Of a stretch of DNA of 42,751 nucleotides, positions 33,686 through 40,838 are shown piece by piece. The position numbers and the translations under genes are program-made. The stretch spans positions 1 through 42,751 of the forward strand of contig CAZCGA010000044.1 in NCBI GenBank assembly GCA_964498075.1, read 5' to 3'. The notes beneath the pieces are model-generated. The model made no database searches and had not been told where the DNA came from. It worked only from the letters and a program-made list of their open reading frames with translations. Within the stretch, counting starts at the first letter, position 1, and each line of letters opens with the position of its first letter. The stretch comes from CAZCGA01 sp964498075 (lineage in GTDB: Bacteria; Desulfobacterota; Binatia; HRBIN30).

Positions 33686-34408
33686 ATGCCCAAGGACCAT
33701 TTGTACGCCATTCCCAAGCCGCTGATTCCGGACTTCACCTTCGGTGCGGAGACCGCGGCGGTGTTCGACGACATGCTGGAACGCTCGGTGCCCTTCTATA
33801 CCGAGATCCAGCGCATGATTGGCGAGATCGCCACCGATTTTGCCATGGCGGGCAGCAACGTGTACGACTTGGGCTGCTCCACGGGCGGCACCTTGCGCTG
33901 CCTCGGCAACCTCGACAAAGAGGTTACGCTCGTGGGTGTAGACTCCTCCGCCGAGATGCTGGCGCGCGCCGAGCAGGAGTTGCAGGCGGCGAACTTCGGA
34001 CGGCGCTACGTGTTGCGGTGCCAGGACTTGAACCAGGGGCTCGAGATCGAGAACGCCTCGGCGGTCATCATGTGCCTGACGCTGCAATTCGTCCGGCCGC
34101 TGCACCGCGAGCGCGTCATGCAGACCATCTACCGTGGTCTGAACCACCAGGGGTGTCTGATCCTCGTCGAAAAGGTGCTCGCCAACGAGACGCTGATGAA
34201 CCGCCTGTTCATCAAGTACTACTACGACTTGAAGCGGCGCAACGGCTACTCCGACATCGAGATCGCGCAGAAGCGTGAGGCGCTCGAGAACGTCCTCATC
34301 CCGTATCGGCTGGAGGAGAACGCCGGGCTGCTCGAAGCGGCGGGATTTCGCAAGCCCGAGATCTTCTTCAAGTGGTACAACTTCTGCGGCCTGCTGGCAG
34401 TGAAGTGA
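33686..34408 (+). CDS. cmoA: Carboxy-S-adenosyl-L-methionine synthase
   Basis: A 240-residue SAM-fold enzyme close in length and layout to CmoA. Shared stretches: DFTFGAETAAVFDDMLERSV, NVYDLGCSTGGTLRCL (motif I), NASAVIMCLTLQFVRPLHRE, KRRNGYSDIEIAQKREALEN and FKWYNFCGLLAVK. CmoA converts SAM and prephenate to Cx-SAM, used by CmoB to modify U34 of tRNA. No cmoB is in the window. Prephenate would come from the aromatic genes 8 kb upstream. A GTG at 33668 overlapping the VWA stop is an alternative start. Confidence 0.88.
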   Translation: MPKDHLYAIPKPLIPDFTFGAETAAVFDDMLERSVPFYTEIQRMIGEIATDFAMAGSNVYDLGCSTGGTLRCLGNLDKEVTLVGVDSSAEMLARAEQELQAANFGRRYVLRCQDLNQGLEIENASAVIMCLTLQFVRPLHRERVMQTIYRGLNHQGCLILVEKVLANETLMNRLFIKYYYDLKRRNGYSDIEIAQKREALENVLIPYRLEENAGLLEAAGFRKPEIFFKWYNFCGLLAVK

Positions 34409-35181
34409 GCGGGCGGACCATCGATACCCTGCGCGGACCGCCGCCGTGGCCCGCGGCGGTCGTGGAGTCGGCCGGCCGCTTCGTCTTCCGGTTCCGCGAC
34501 TACCTGGTTCCGGCTGGGCTCGCGGCTATCCTCGCCTTCACGCACCCGGAACATCTCTTCGGCAGCGCGGTGGTCAATGGATGGACCGACGTCGTCGGGT
34601 TCCTCGTTGCCGCGGCGGGCCAGGTGCTGCGCGTTGCCGTGATCGGTTACGCTTACATCGTGCGCGGCGGCGCCAACAAGCGCCTGGCGGCTCCGAAGCT
34701 GGTGTGCGAAGGGTTTTACGCGCACAGCCGCAACCCGATGTACGTCGGCAACTTCCTGCTGCTGGGCGGGCTGGCGATCATCTACAACTCGCGGTGGGTC
34801 TACGCCATCGCCTTGCCGTTGGCGTACGGTGGCATTCTCGCCATCATCAGGGCCGAGGAACGCTTCCTGCGCGGACAGTTCGGAAGTGACTACGAAGACT
34901 ACTGCGGCCGAGTGAATCGTTTCCTGCCTCGTCTCCGCGGTCTGCAGGACACACTCGCTCCCATGACCTTCGATTGGAAACGCGTGCTCCGCAAGGAGTA
35001 CGGCACCACCTTCGCGTGGCTCTCGGGCGCGATCTTCCTGCTGATCTGGGAGCGCCTCTACCACTTCGGCTACCGCGCCGACGCCGCGCCGATCCAGGCG
35101 CTGGCGTCAGCCTGGGTCGTGGTCATTGCCGGCTACGGGACGGTGCGCTGGCTAAAGAAGAGCACCCGGCTCGATTCCTGA
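34405..35181 (+). CDS. ICMT/PEMT-like membrane methyltransferase
   Basis: A 258-residue protein with about five hydrophobic segments. The core signature of the isoprenylcysteine-carboxyl/phospholipid methyltransferase fold is clear: GFYAHSRNPMYVGNFLLLGG, then AEERFLRGQFGSDYEDYCGR and VNRFLPRL (the RHPxY...EExxL pattern). It has an extra C-terminal membrane part. The GTG start overlaps the cmoA stop (GTGA). It uses SAM; the lipid or thiol substrate is unknown. Confidence 0.85.
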   Translation: MSGRTIDTLRGPPPWPAAVVESAGRFVFRFRDYLVPAGLAAILAFTHPEHLFGSAVVNGWTDVVGFLVAAAGQVLRVAVIGYAYIVRGGANKRLAAPKLVCEGFYAHSRNPMYVGNFLLLGGLAIIYNSRWVYAIALPLAYGGILAIIRAEERFLRGQFGSDYEDYCGRVNRFLPRLRGLQDTLAPMTFDWKRVLRKEYGTTFAWLSGAIFLLIWERLYHFGYRADAAPIQALASAWVVVIAGYGTVRWLKKSTRLDS

Positions 35182-35207
35182 CGCGCCGGGACCGCCGACC
35201 GGGGACG

Positions 35208-35995
35208 CTACGAAGCTGCTGCTGCATTGCGAATGATCGCGGCGATGTCCCCTACCTTCTTCGCGACGCGGTACTCCCAGCGGCTGTAGCTCCCATCGCT
35301 GCTCACCGCCGCTACCCAACGTTCCGCTGCCTGACGTTTCACCTCCTCCAGCGGATCGTATCCCTTGGTCTCGAGAATCAGAACGCGAGGTGGCTCCGTC
35401 TTCAGCCGAATGATGAAGTCGGGCACGTAGTCGTGCGGCTCGCCGTTGTGAAGGTACGGGATCGCGAAACCCAGTCCGGCGTTCTTCACAAACGCGTCGA
35501 CGCACTCGTGTGTGTCGATGACGTATGCAGCGGACTGCTCCCAGCGCGTGGTGTCAGCGACGACGTAGTTCAAGTGGCTGCGCGTCACTTCCCGTACCTC
35601 CCGGCTCGTCCAGAAGTCGACCTCCGCGGTTGAGCCAGGTCCGCGACTGGCTTCGTATCGCGGGACCTCGGCGGCCTCGCCCTGCGACGTGTCGGGCTGG
35701 ATCGCACCCACTAGTGCAGCAGCTCGAGCGTGGTCCGCGACACGCCCGCCCACTGCTGCGCCCGCCATTCCTTCACGCGTTCGCGGATGCGATTGACCAG
35801 CTTCAATTCGATCGCGGTGCCCGCACCGTCGTGCGGTTCCACCTCGTCGCCGCGACTCGGCGGACGATAGAAGTACATCGCCGGCCGCCGTCCCGGCAGA
35901 CGCTGCGGCTCCTCGCCTTCCACGATGCGCCAATGCTCCGGCGGCTCCTCGAACGGCGAGCAGAGGATCGGCTGCTGAACTTCGAAGCCACTCAT
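35208..35995 (-). pseudogene. Type III-like restriction enzyme (Res) with helicase core deleted
   Basis: Two separate frames. From 35995, MSGFEVQQPILCSPFEEPPE to WAGVSRTTLELLH (94 residues) is the N-terminus of large restriction helicases of the BPTD_3080 type, and it ends at TAG 35711. From about 35713 another frame reads AIQPDTSQGEAAEVPRYEAS to the stop at 35208, which is the C-terminal end of the same protein, including DYVPDFIIRLKTEP and LILETKGYDPLEEV (PD-ExK nuclease motif). The helicase motifs of the middle (several hundred residues) are absent. The ATG overlaps the ATPase stop. It cannot work as a translocase. Confidence 0.8.
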
Positions 35996-37686
35996 TGCAT
36001 CACGCCGAAGGCGCGTGCGATCGCGTCCAGCTTCTCTTTGACCTCCTCTGGGATCTCGTCGCGCTTCATTTGCGCTGCGACTACGTAATACTCGGGCTTG
36101 GTAATCTGGAGATCGGCAGCCTTGAAGAAGGCCGGAAGCAGTCCCTTGCTCACCGGTGTACTGTTGAAAAACTGGTGCGGCCCCAGGGGATCGCGGAACA
36201 CGGCGGGTGGGAGTTGATCGCGGAGGTAGCTTTCAGCTGGGCTGGCGAACAACGGAGTGGTCTGGGTTTCCACATAACGCATGAGCGCCCGCGGATGCAT
36301 CAGGTAACTTTCGGCCTCGTACCTGGTCCAGCGCAGGATTATCAGGCCGTCAGCTGCGACTTCTTGGTCGGGAAGCCCGCGATTATCTCCATCCAACAGC
36401 AACGTCCCCTTGAGATTCTGCTCGATGGCTCTGAGCGCAAAGAAGTGGCCTCGTGCTTCCCTAGGGTGGCGTCCCATGTTGCTGTGCCAGAACGGGCTTT
36501 GTTCAAACCACTCCCGAAGGGGGTGACCGAGAATCCGCGCCCACTCCCTTAGAAGATTGAAATCACCCTCACCTTCCACGTACAGAATCGCATCAGATCG
36601 CTCCGCAAGAAGGATGTCGGTGGCGGGCAAGCGCTTGAGCGCCTCACGGACCTGATCTTTCTCCGTGTTGCTAACGAGCCGATGCGGCTTCCTGAAGAAC
36701 GACACGATCAAATCCGGGCTTGTGCTGTCGATGAGAACCTCAGCGTGCGTCGCGATGATCAGCTGGCACCGACGCTGTACCGCTACCAAACGCAGCAAGT
36801 CATACATCTGCTTTTGAAGCACCACATGGAGGTGTGCGTCGGGCTCATCGAGCAGCAAAACAGTTGACGGCCGCGCATAGAAAAACGCGAGCAGCATGAG
36901 AACCTGATGAAAGCCGCTGCCAGCGCAAGAAATGTCCAGAGTGGCCTGGCCATCACGGTGCTTGGGTTTCGTCAGGCCCGGCAGATACTCGCACACGATG
37001 AAGGGTAAGCCCTCATATTTCGGAGGCTGCAACCGATAGCCAAAGATCTCCTCGATGCGTGCGCACAGCGCTTCCCAGTCCGACGCGTCCTCCCTCTGAT
37101 GCAGTTCAAGGAGAAGATTGCGTAGGATATCCCCAGGTTTGCCCTGACCGATCAGCAGACTTTGGTATGGGGGATCATAGCGAGTTTCTTGGACGCCGAT
37201 GCCCGAGAAAGGAGGGACGTGAACAATCCCGAAGTTCGCGGTCGCTCCGGCAACGTGGTCAACATCGCGCTCCGCCGGTCGAGCGTAGATCTGCTCGGCG
37301 CTCTGATAGCGAAACTCAAACGCCAGATTCCACGCGCTCTCACCCTCGGTGGCGTTGAGTTCAATCTCCAAGACCCGCGGATACCCGGTCTTCCCTTCGC
37401 TCTTCTTCAGAGCAGTCGAAGTATTCGTCCAGAGCAGGTTCATTTCACGAAGCGGAACAGCCGTAAAGTCCTTCCGCGTGATCGGGACGCCCGTGCGCCG
37501 CTTCCCTTTCGCTTCCGGCTTCCGTTCTGACTTCCACCGCTGCAACGCAAGGTTCCAGACGACAATGGCTTGCAGCAGTGTTGTCTTTCCGGAGTTGTTC
37601 GGCCCTGCCAGAACGATGTGGTTCGACAGATCAAATGTCTGATCTTCGAACTGCTTGAAGGAGCGGACCCGCACCTTAGTGATCAC
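35992..37686 (-). CDS. OLD-family ATPase with TOPRIM nuclease domain
   Basis: A 564-residue overcoming-lysogenization-defect type protein. Walker A GPNNSGKTT (28-36), ABC-like signature CAGSGFHQVLMLL (254-266), Walker B TVLLLDEPDAHLH (275-287), H-loop ATHAEVLID (312-320). The C-terminal TOPRIM has ILYVEGEGDFNLL (E371) and LLLDGDNRG (D432, D434). Reading frame and motifs are complete, and the GTG start overlaps the mod stop (GTGA). Such proteins are DNA nucleases in phage defence. No GajB-type helicase is adjacent. It is the only intact member of this locus. Confidence 0.88.
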   Translation of the reverse strand: MITKVRVRSFKQFEDQTFDLSNHIVLAGPNNSGKTTLLQAIVVWNLALQRWKSERKPEAKGKRRTGVPITRKDFTAVPLREMNLLWTNTSTALKKSEGKTGYPRVLEIELNATEGESAWNLAFEFRYQSAEQIYARPAERDVDHVAGATANFGIVHVPPFSGIGVQETRYDPPYQSLLIGQGKPGDILRNLLLELHQREDASDWEALCARIEEIFGYRLQPPKYEGLPFIVCEYLPGLTKPKHRDGQATLDISCAGSGFHQVLMLLAFFYARPSTVLLLDEPDAHLHVVLQKQMYDLLRLVAVQRRCQLIIATHAEVLIDSTSPDLIVSFFRKPHRLVSNTEKDQVREALKRLPATDILLAERSDAILYVEGEGDFNLLREWARILGHPLREWFEQSPFWHSNMGRHPREARGHFFALRAIEQNLKGTLLLDGDNRGLPDQEVAADGLIILRWTRYEAESYLMHPRALMRYVETQTTPLFASPAESYLRDQLPPAVFRDPLGPHQFFNSTPVSKGLLPAFFKAADLQITKPEYYVVAAQMKRDEIPEEVKEKLDAIARAFGVMQ

Positions 37687-38903
37687 TTTCCCACCTCCTT
37701 CAGATCCTTCACCACCAGCAGCTCGTTGCCGCGGTCGTCGATGACCTTCACCGCGATCTGCGCATGCTCACCGGCTTCAAACGGAGCGCTCGTCGTGCCG
37801 GCGAGGTGCTCCCACACCGCATCGTCGTACTCACCCTTCAGCGCCTTTTTCAGATCATCCCACGCGGCGGTGCGCGGAAAGAACGCCTGGCAGACGTGGA
37901 AGCAGAGCCCGTTGTAGTCGGTATCCAGAAACCACGCCGGCACGTCGTTCCCACCGCGGTGCACCGCTTCCATCGTCGCCGGATCGAACACATCGAGCCC
38001 GACCAACTCGACTTCGTACTCCGTTGTCTTGCTCCCGGCTGCCGGCTGCCGACTGCGCAGCTGCACTTCCGGCAACCCACACACGCTGAAGATCTGGCTC
38101 GACCGCATATTCTTGAGGAGATCGCCCATCATCAGATCCGGCGTCGCTTGCACGTAGGTCGCCGGCACACCGACGACCTGGTCGCACTTCTCGACCAGCT
38201 CGCGCGCGTTCGGCTGGATGGCGAAGCCGATGACGTAGAGGTGTGTGTAGCTCTTCGCGTAGGCCTCGCGCGCCGCCTCGTAGACGAGCTTCTCACTCAC
38301 CGCACCGTTCTCGGGACCGAAGACGATCGCGACAGCCTTGCCTTGAGCCTTCCACTTGTCGCTGCTCGGTTCTTCTACTGCGCCCTCACCCTGCCCTCTC
38401 CCAGAGGGCGAGGGTTCTGAGGCGGCTCGCGCGCCAGATTCTTTCCCCTCTCCCCCTGGGACTGTCGATAAACGCGAGGCAGACCCTTCGACAAGCTCAG
38501 GGTGAGCGGAATTCTTCTTTGAAATTGAATCCCCAACCGCTCGTGCTGAGCTTGTCGAAGCACTGTTTGCGAGAAAATCGACAGTCTCCCCTGGGAGAGG
38601 GTTAGGGTGAGGGCTCTTTGTCTCCCCATTCCCATTCACCACCACCGCCTCGGCCGACAGCGACAGCGTCTTCGCCGGCGGCCGTACGTTGCGCAGCGTC
38701 ACCGTCTTCCCGCCACCGACATGCAGCACCGGCGACTTGCGCAGCACCTCGATCATACGATCGACGAACGAGCCGTACGATTCCGGCTCCCTCTCCCCAA
38801 CGTCCGGGCGCAGTAGGCTCTGCGCCTCCGGGTGCTTGTAGCTCCCGGCGCGCTTGAACTTTGCCGTCGTCTTCGCCGTCACCCCACGTGGGCGCCGAGC
38901 CAT
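37683..38903 (-). CDS. Type III-like DNA methyltransferase (Mod) remnant lacking the catalytic domain
   Basis: A 406-residue open frame; the ATG at 38903 has GGAGG upstream. The first 36 residues (ARRPRGVTAKTTAKFKRAGS, SLLRPDVG) look like the start of the site-specific methyltransferase partnered with BPTD_3080-type Res. It then jumps to SYGSFVDRMIEVLRKSPVLH and the long C-terminal half (ATPDLMMGDLLKNMRSSQIF, WFLDTDYNGLCFHV). No DPPY or SAM-binding FxGxG motif is present, so the catalytic part is gone, apparently in frame. A palindromic element is inserted at 38382-38614. It overlaps the ATPase gene by 4 bp. Confidence 0.75.
   Translation of the reverse strand: MARRPRGVTAKTTAKFKRAGSYKHPEAQSLLRPDVGEREPESYGSFVDRMIEVLRKSPVLHVGGGKTVTLRNVRPPAKTLSLSAEAVVVNGNGETKSPHPNPLPGETVDFLANSASTSSARAVGDSISKKNSAHPELVEGSASRLSTVPGGEGKESGARAASEPSPSGRGQGEGAVEEPSSDKWKAQGKAVAIVFGPENGAVSEKLVYEAAREAYAKSYTHLYVIGFAIQPNARELVEKCDQVVGVPATYVQATPDLMMGDLLKNMRSSQIFSVCGLPEVQLRSRQPAAGSKTTEYEVELVGLDVFDPATMEAVHRGGNDVPAWFLDTDYNGLCFHVCQAFFPRTAAWDDLKKALKGEYDDAVWEHLAGTTSAPFEAGEHAQIAVKVIDDRGNELLVVKDLKEVGK
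38382..38614. repeat. Nested palindromic element inserted in frame in the mod remnant
   Basis: Outer arms GCCCTCACCCTGCCCTCTCC at 38382 and GGGAGAGGGTTAGGGTGAGG at 38593 are inverted repeats. Inside are ACTGTCGAT with ATCGACAGT, and then CTTCGACAAGCTCAG with CTGAGCTTGTCGAAG. The translated segment (PHPNPLPGE, HPELVEGSASR, SPSGRGQGEG) matches the usual peptide product of such intergenic palindromes. It is read through without a stop. Confidence 0.75.
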
Positions 38904-39032
38904 CCGCAGCCTCCAGGGCGTGGAGCACAATGAATCGCCATGGAGGAATTAGACCAGAACGGCCCTGCCGCACAACTGCTGCACCGCGAACGACGGACCC
39001 GCGGGAGAAGATGGTTGGCGGAACCGGGGGCG

Positions 39033-39467
39033 TCACTTCAACCGCAGCGGCTCGTCGACCTCCTCTGCCTCCGACGTATCGCGGTGCACCTCTTCGCGGA
39101 TGATGCGCTCGGTGGCGGCGCTGAGGTACGCGTTCAGCGCTCGGTGCAGCTCGCTGAACTCGGGCCACAGGGTCGTGTCGATGAATGACTTTGGCGCCTT
39201 CAGCATCACCGTCGTGCGACGCTGGCGCTTGTAGCGATATGGGTTCAGCTCATAGCGCCGGCACAAGGCGACGAAAAGGCGCCGCGCCCAGTGATCCGGA
39301 AACGTGAACTTGATTTCGAGAACCGTGTCCGCCTGCTGCGCTTGCTTGAGGCGCTGCAGAATGCGTCCCAGCGCCGTCTCTGCCGCTTGCCGCTCGCCAT
39401 CGGTACCGGGCCGGGCAAACAGCGCTTCGATCTTCCGCAGCTTGGCCCGCAGCTCCGCCTCGTCCAT
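39033..39467 (-). CDS. Conserved hypothetical protein upstream of the restriction locus
   Basis: A 144-residue protein starting at MDEAELRAKLRKIEALFARP, the pattern of a DUF2786-like N-terminal helix pair. Then come WARRLFVALCRRYELNPYRY, QRRTTVMLKAPKSFIDTTLW and ATERIIREEVHRDTSEAEEV. It is charged and cytosolic, with no known catalytic residues. It is transcribed in the same direction as mod, about 130 bp upstream, and may be part of the same defence operon. Function unknown. Confidence 0.7.
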   Translation of the reverse strand: MDEAELRAKLRKIEALFARPGTDGERQAAETALGRILQRLKQAQQADTVLEIKFTFPDHWARRLFVALCRRYELNPYRYKRQRRTTVMLKAPKSFIDTTLWPEFSELHRALNAYLSAATERIIREEVHRDTSEAEEVDEPLRLK

Positions 39468-39520
39468 GACCCAACCTCCACCGCAACCGAATAGACCAGG
39501 GCGCGGGCTGCCGGCAACCG

Positions 39521-40786
39521 TCAACTCGGCACTTTGCGGAACGACACTCCCTTGGCCTCGGGACCGAGGCCGATCACCAGGGCGCCGATCAGCAACAGGC
39601 TGGCCGCCAGCACACCCATCGACTGCGCGTAGGTGAAGTGCTCGCCGAGCACGGCTTCGATGTAGGTGATGCTCGACGCACACAAGACACCCAGTTGATA
39701 CGCGAAGCCGGGGAAGAAACCGCGCAGCGGCGCGGGTGACAGCTCGTTCAGGTGCGCCGGGATGACGCCCCAGGCGCCCTGCACCATGAACTGCATGGTG
39801 AACGCGCCCACGACGATGAGCGGCGTGCTGGGCGCAAAGACCCACAGCGGCACGACCACCACACCGCACAGCGCCGCCGTCACCATCGCCCGCCGCCGGC
39901 CGCCGCGATCGGAGAAGAACCCGAACAGCAGCCCGCCGCAGATGGCGCCGATCATCGCAATCATCGTGATGCTCGCCGTCTCCTGCGGCGTGAAGCCACG
40001 CTGCTGCTGCAGGAAGGTCGGGTACAGGTCCTGCGTGCCGTGCGAGATGAAGTTCATCATCGCCATGAGCAGGACCAGGTACAGGAAGAGCCGCCAGTGC
40101 CGGACGATGGCCTGCCGGTAGGTCGCCCAGTCGGTCTTGTGCTCGTGCCAGGCCGCCGACTCCTTCACCCGCGCGCGCACGAACAACGACAGCAGCGCCG
40201 GCAAGCCGCCGATGAAGAACATCACCCGCCAGCCGTAGGACGGGAAGACCGCGAAGTAGACCATCGCCGCCAGCAGGTACCCGAGCGCGTAGCCCTCCTG
40301 CAGCACACCGGACAGTACTCCCCGCCACTTCGCCGGCACCGACTCCATCGCCAGCGACGCGCCGACGCCCCACTCGCCGCCCATACCGACGCCGAACAAC
40401 AACCGCAGGATGAAGAAGGTCGTGTAGTTCGGTGCCAGGCCCCATAGCACCTCGATCACGGAGTAGAAGATGATGTCGAGCATCAGCGGCAGCCGCCGCC
40501 CGTAGCGGTCCGCCATGATCCCGAAGAGCAGCGCCCCAACTGGACGCATGGCCAGGCTGGCCGTCAACGTCAGCGCGATCTCCGGACGCGTCCGGCCGAA
40601 GTCCTTGGCGACGGCATCCAGCACCATCACCAACACGAAGAAGTCGAAGGCGTCCAGGGTCCAGCCGAGGAACCCGGCGAGCAAGGCGTTGCGCTGATCC
40701 CGCCGTTCCGCCGCCGTCGCCATCGCGGTCATCTGCGATGTTTCGCCGCGCGTGTCAAACAAGCTGTAAAGAACATGGGTTTGCAT
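39521..40786 (-). CDS. MFS transporter, SHS/sialate-lactate symporter type
   Basis: A 421-residue, 12-segment permease of the inner membrane. FLGWTLDAFDFFVLVMVLDA opens TM1, with the Asp conserved in the SHS/AAHS groups. FGIMADRYGRRLPLML is the loop 2-3 MFS motif, and FGFFSDRGGRRRAMVT repeats it in the second half. GVGMGGEWGVGASLAMESVP is the TM4-5 SHS signature. The start at 40786 has GGAGAG upstream; the frame is open to 40849. It probably imports a carboxylate such as lactate with protons. It is divergent from mutS, 52 bp apart. Confidence 0.87.
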   Translation of the reverse strand: MQTHVLYSLFDTRGETSQMTAMATAAERRDQRNALLAGFLGWTLDAFDFFVLVMVLDAVAKDFGRTRPEIALTLTASLAMRPVGALLFGIMADRYGRRLPLMLDIIFYSVIEVLWGLAPNYTTFFILRLLFGVGMGGEWGVGASLAMESVPAKWRGVLSGVLQEGYALGYLLAAMVYFAVFPSYGWRVMFFIGGLPALLSLFVRARVKESAAWHEHKTDWATYRQAIVRHWRLFLYLVLLMAMMNFISHGTQDLYPTFLQQQRGFTPQETASITMIAMIGAICGGLLFGFFSDRGGRRRAMVTAALCGVVVVPLWVFAPSTPLIVVGAFTMQFMVQGAWGVIPAHLNELSPAPLRGFFPGFAYQLGVLCASSITYIEAVLGEHFTYAQSMGVLAASLLLIGALVIGLGPEAKGVSFRKVPS

Positions 40787-40838
40787 TGCTCTCTCCGGCA
40801 GTTGCCGCGCGCAGATCGCGGTGTCAGAATCCGCCCGC

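Noticed and set aside
35992..37686. Gabija (GajA) identity for the OLD ATPase
   Set aside because: No UvrD/GajB helicase gene lies next to it; neighbours are mod and res remnants.
38382..38614. CRISPR-like repeat
   Set aside because: The repeats are inverted and nested, not direct and regularly spaced; no cas genes are present.
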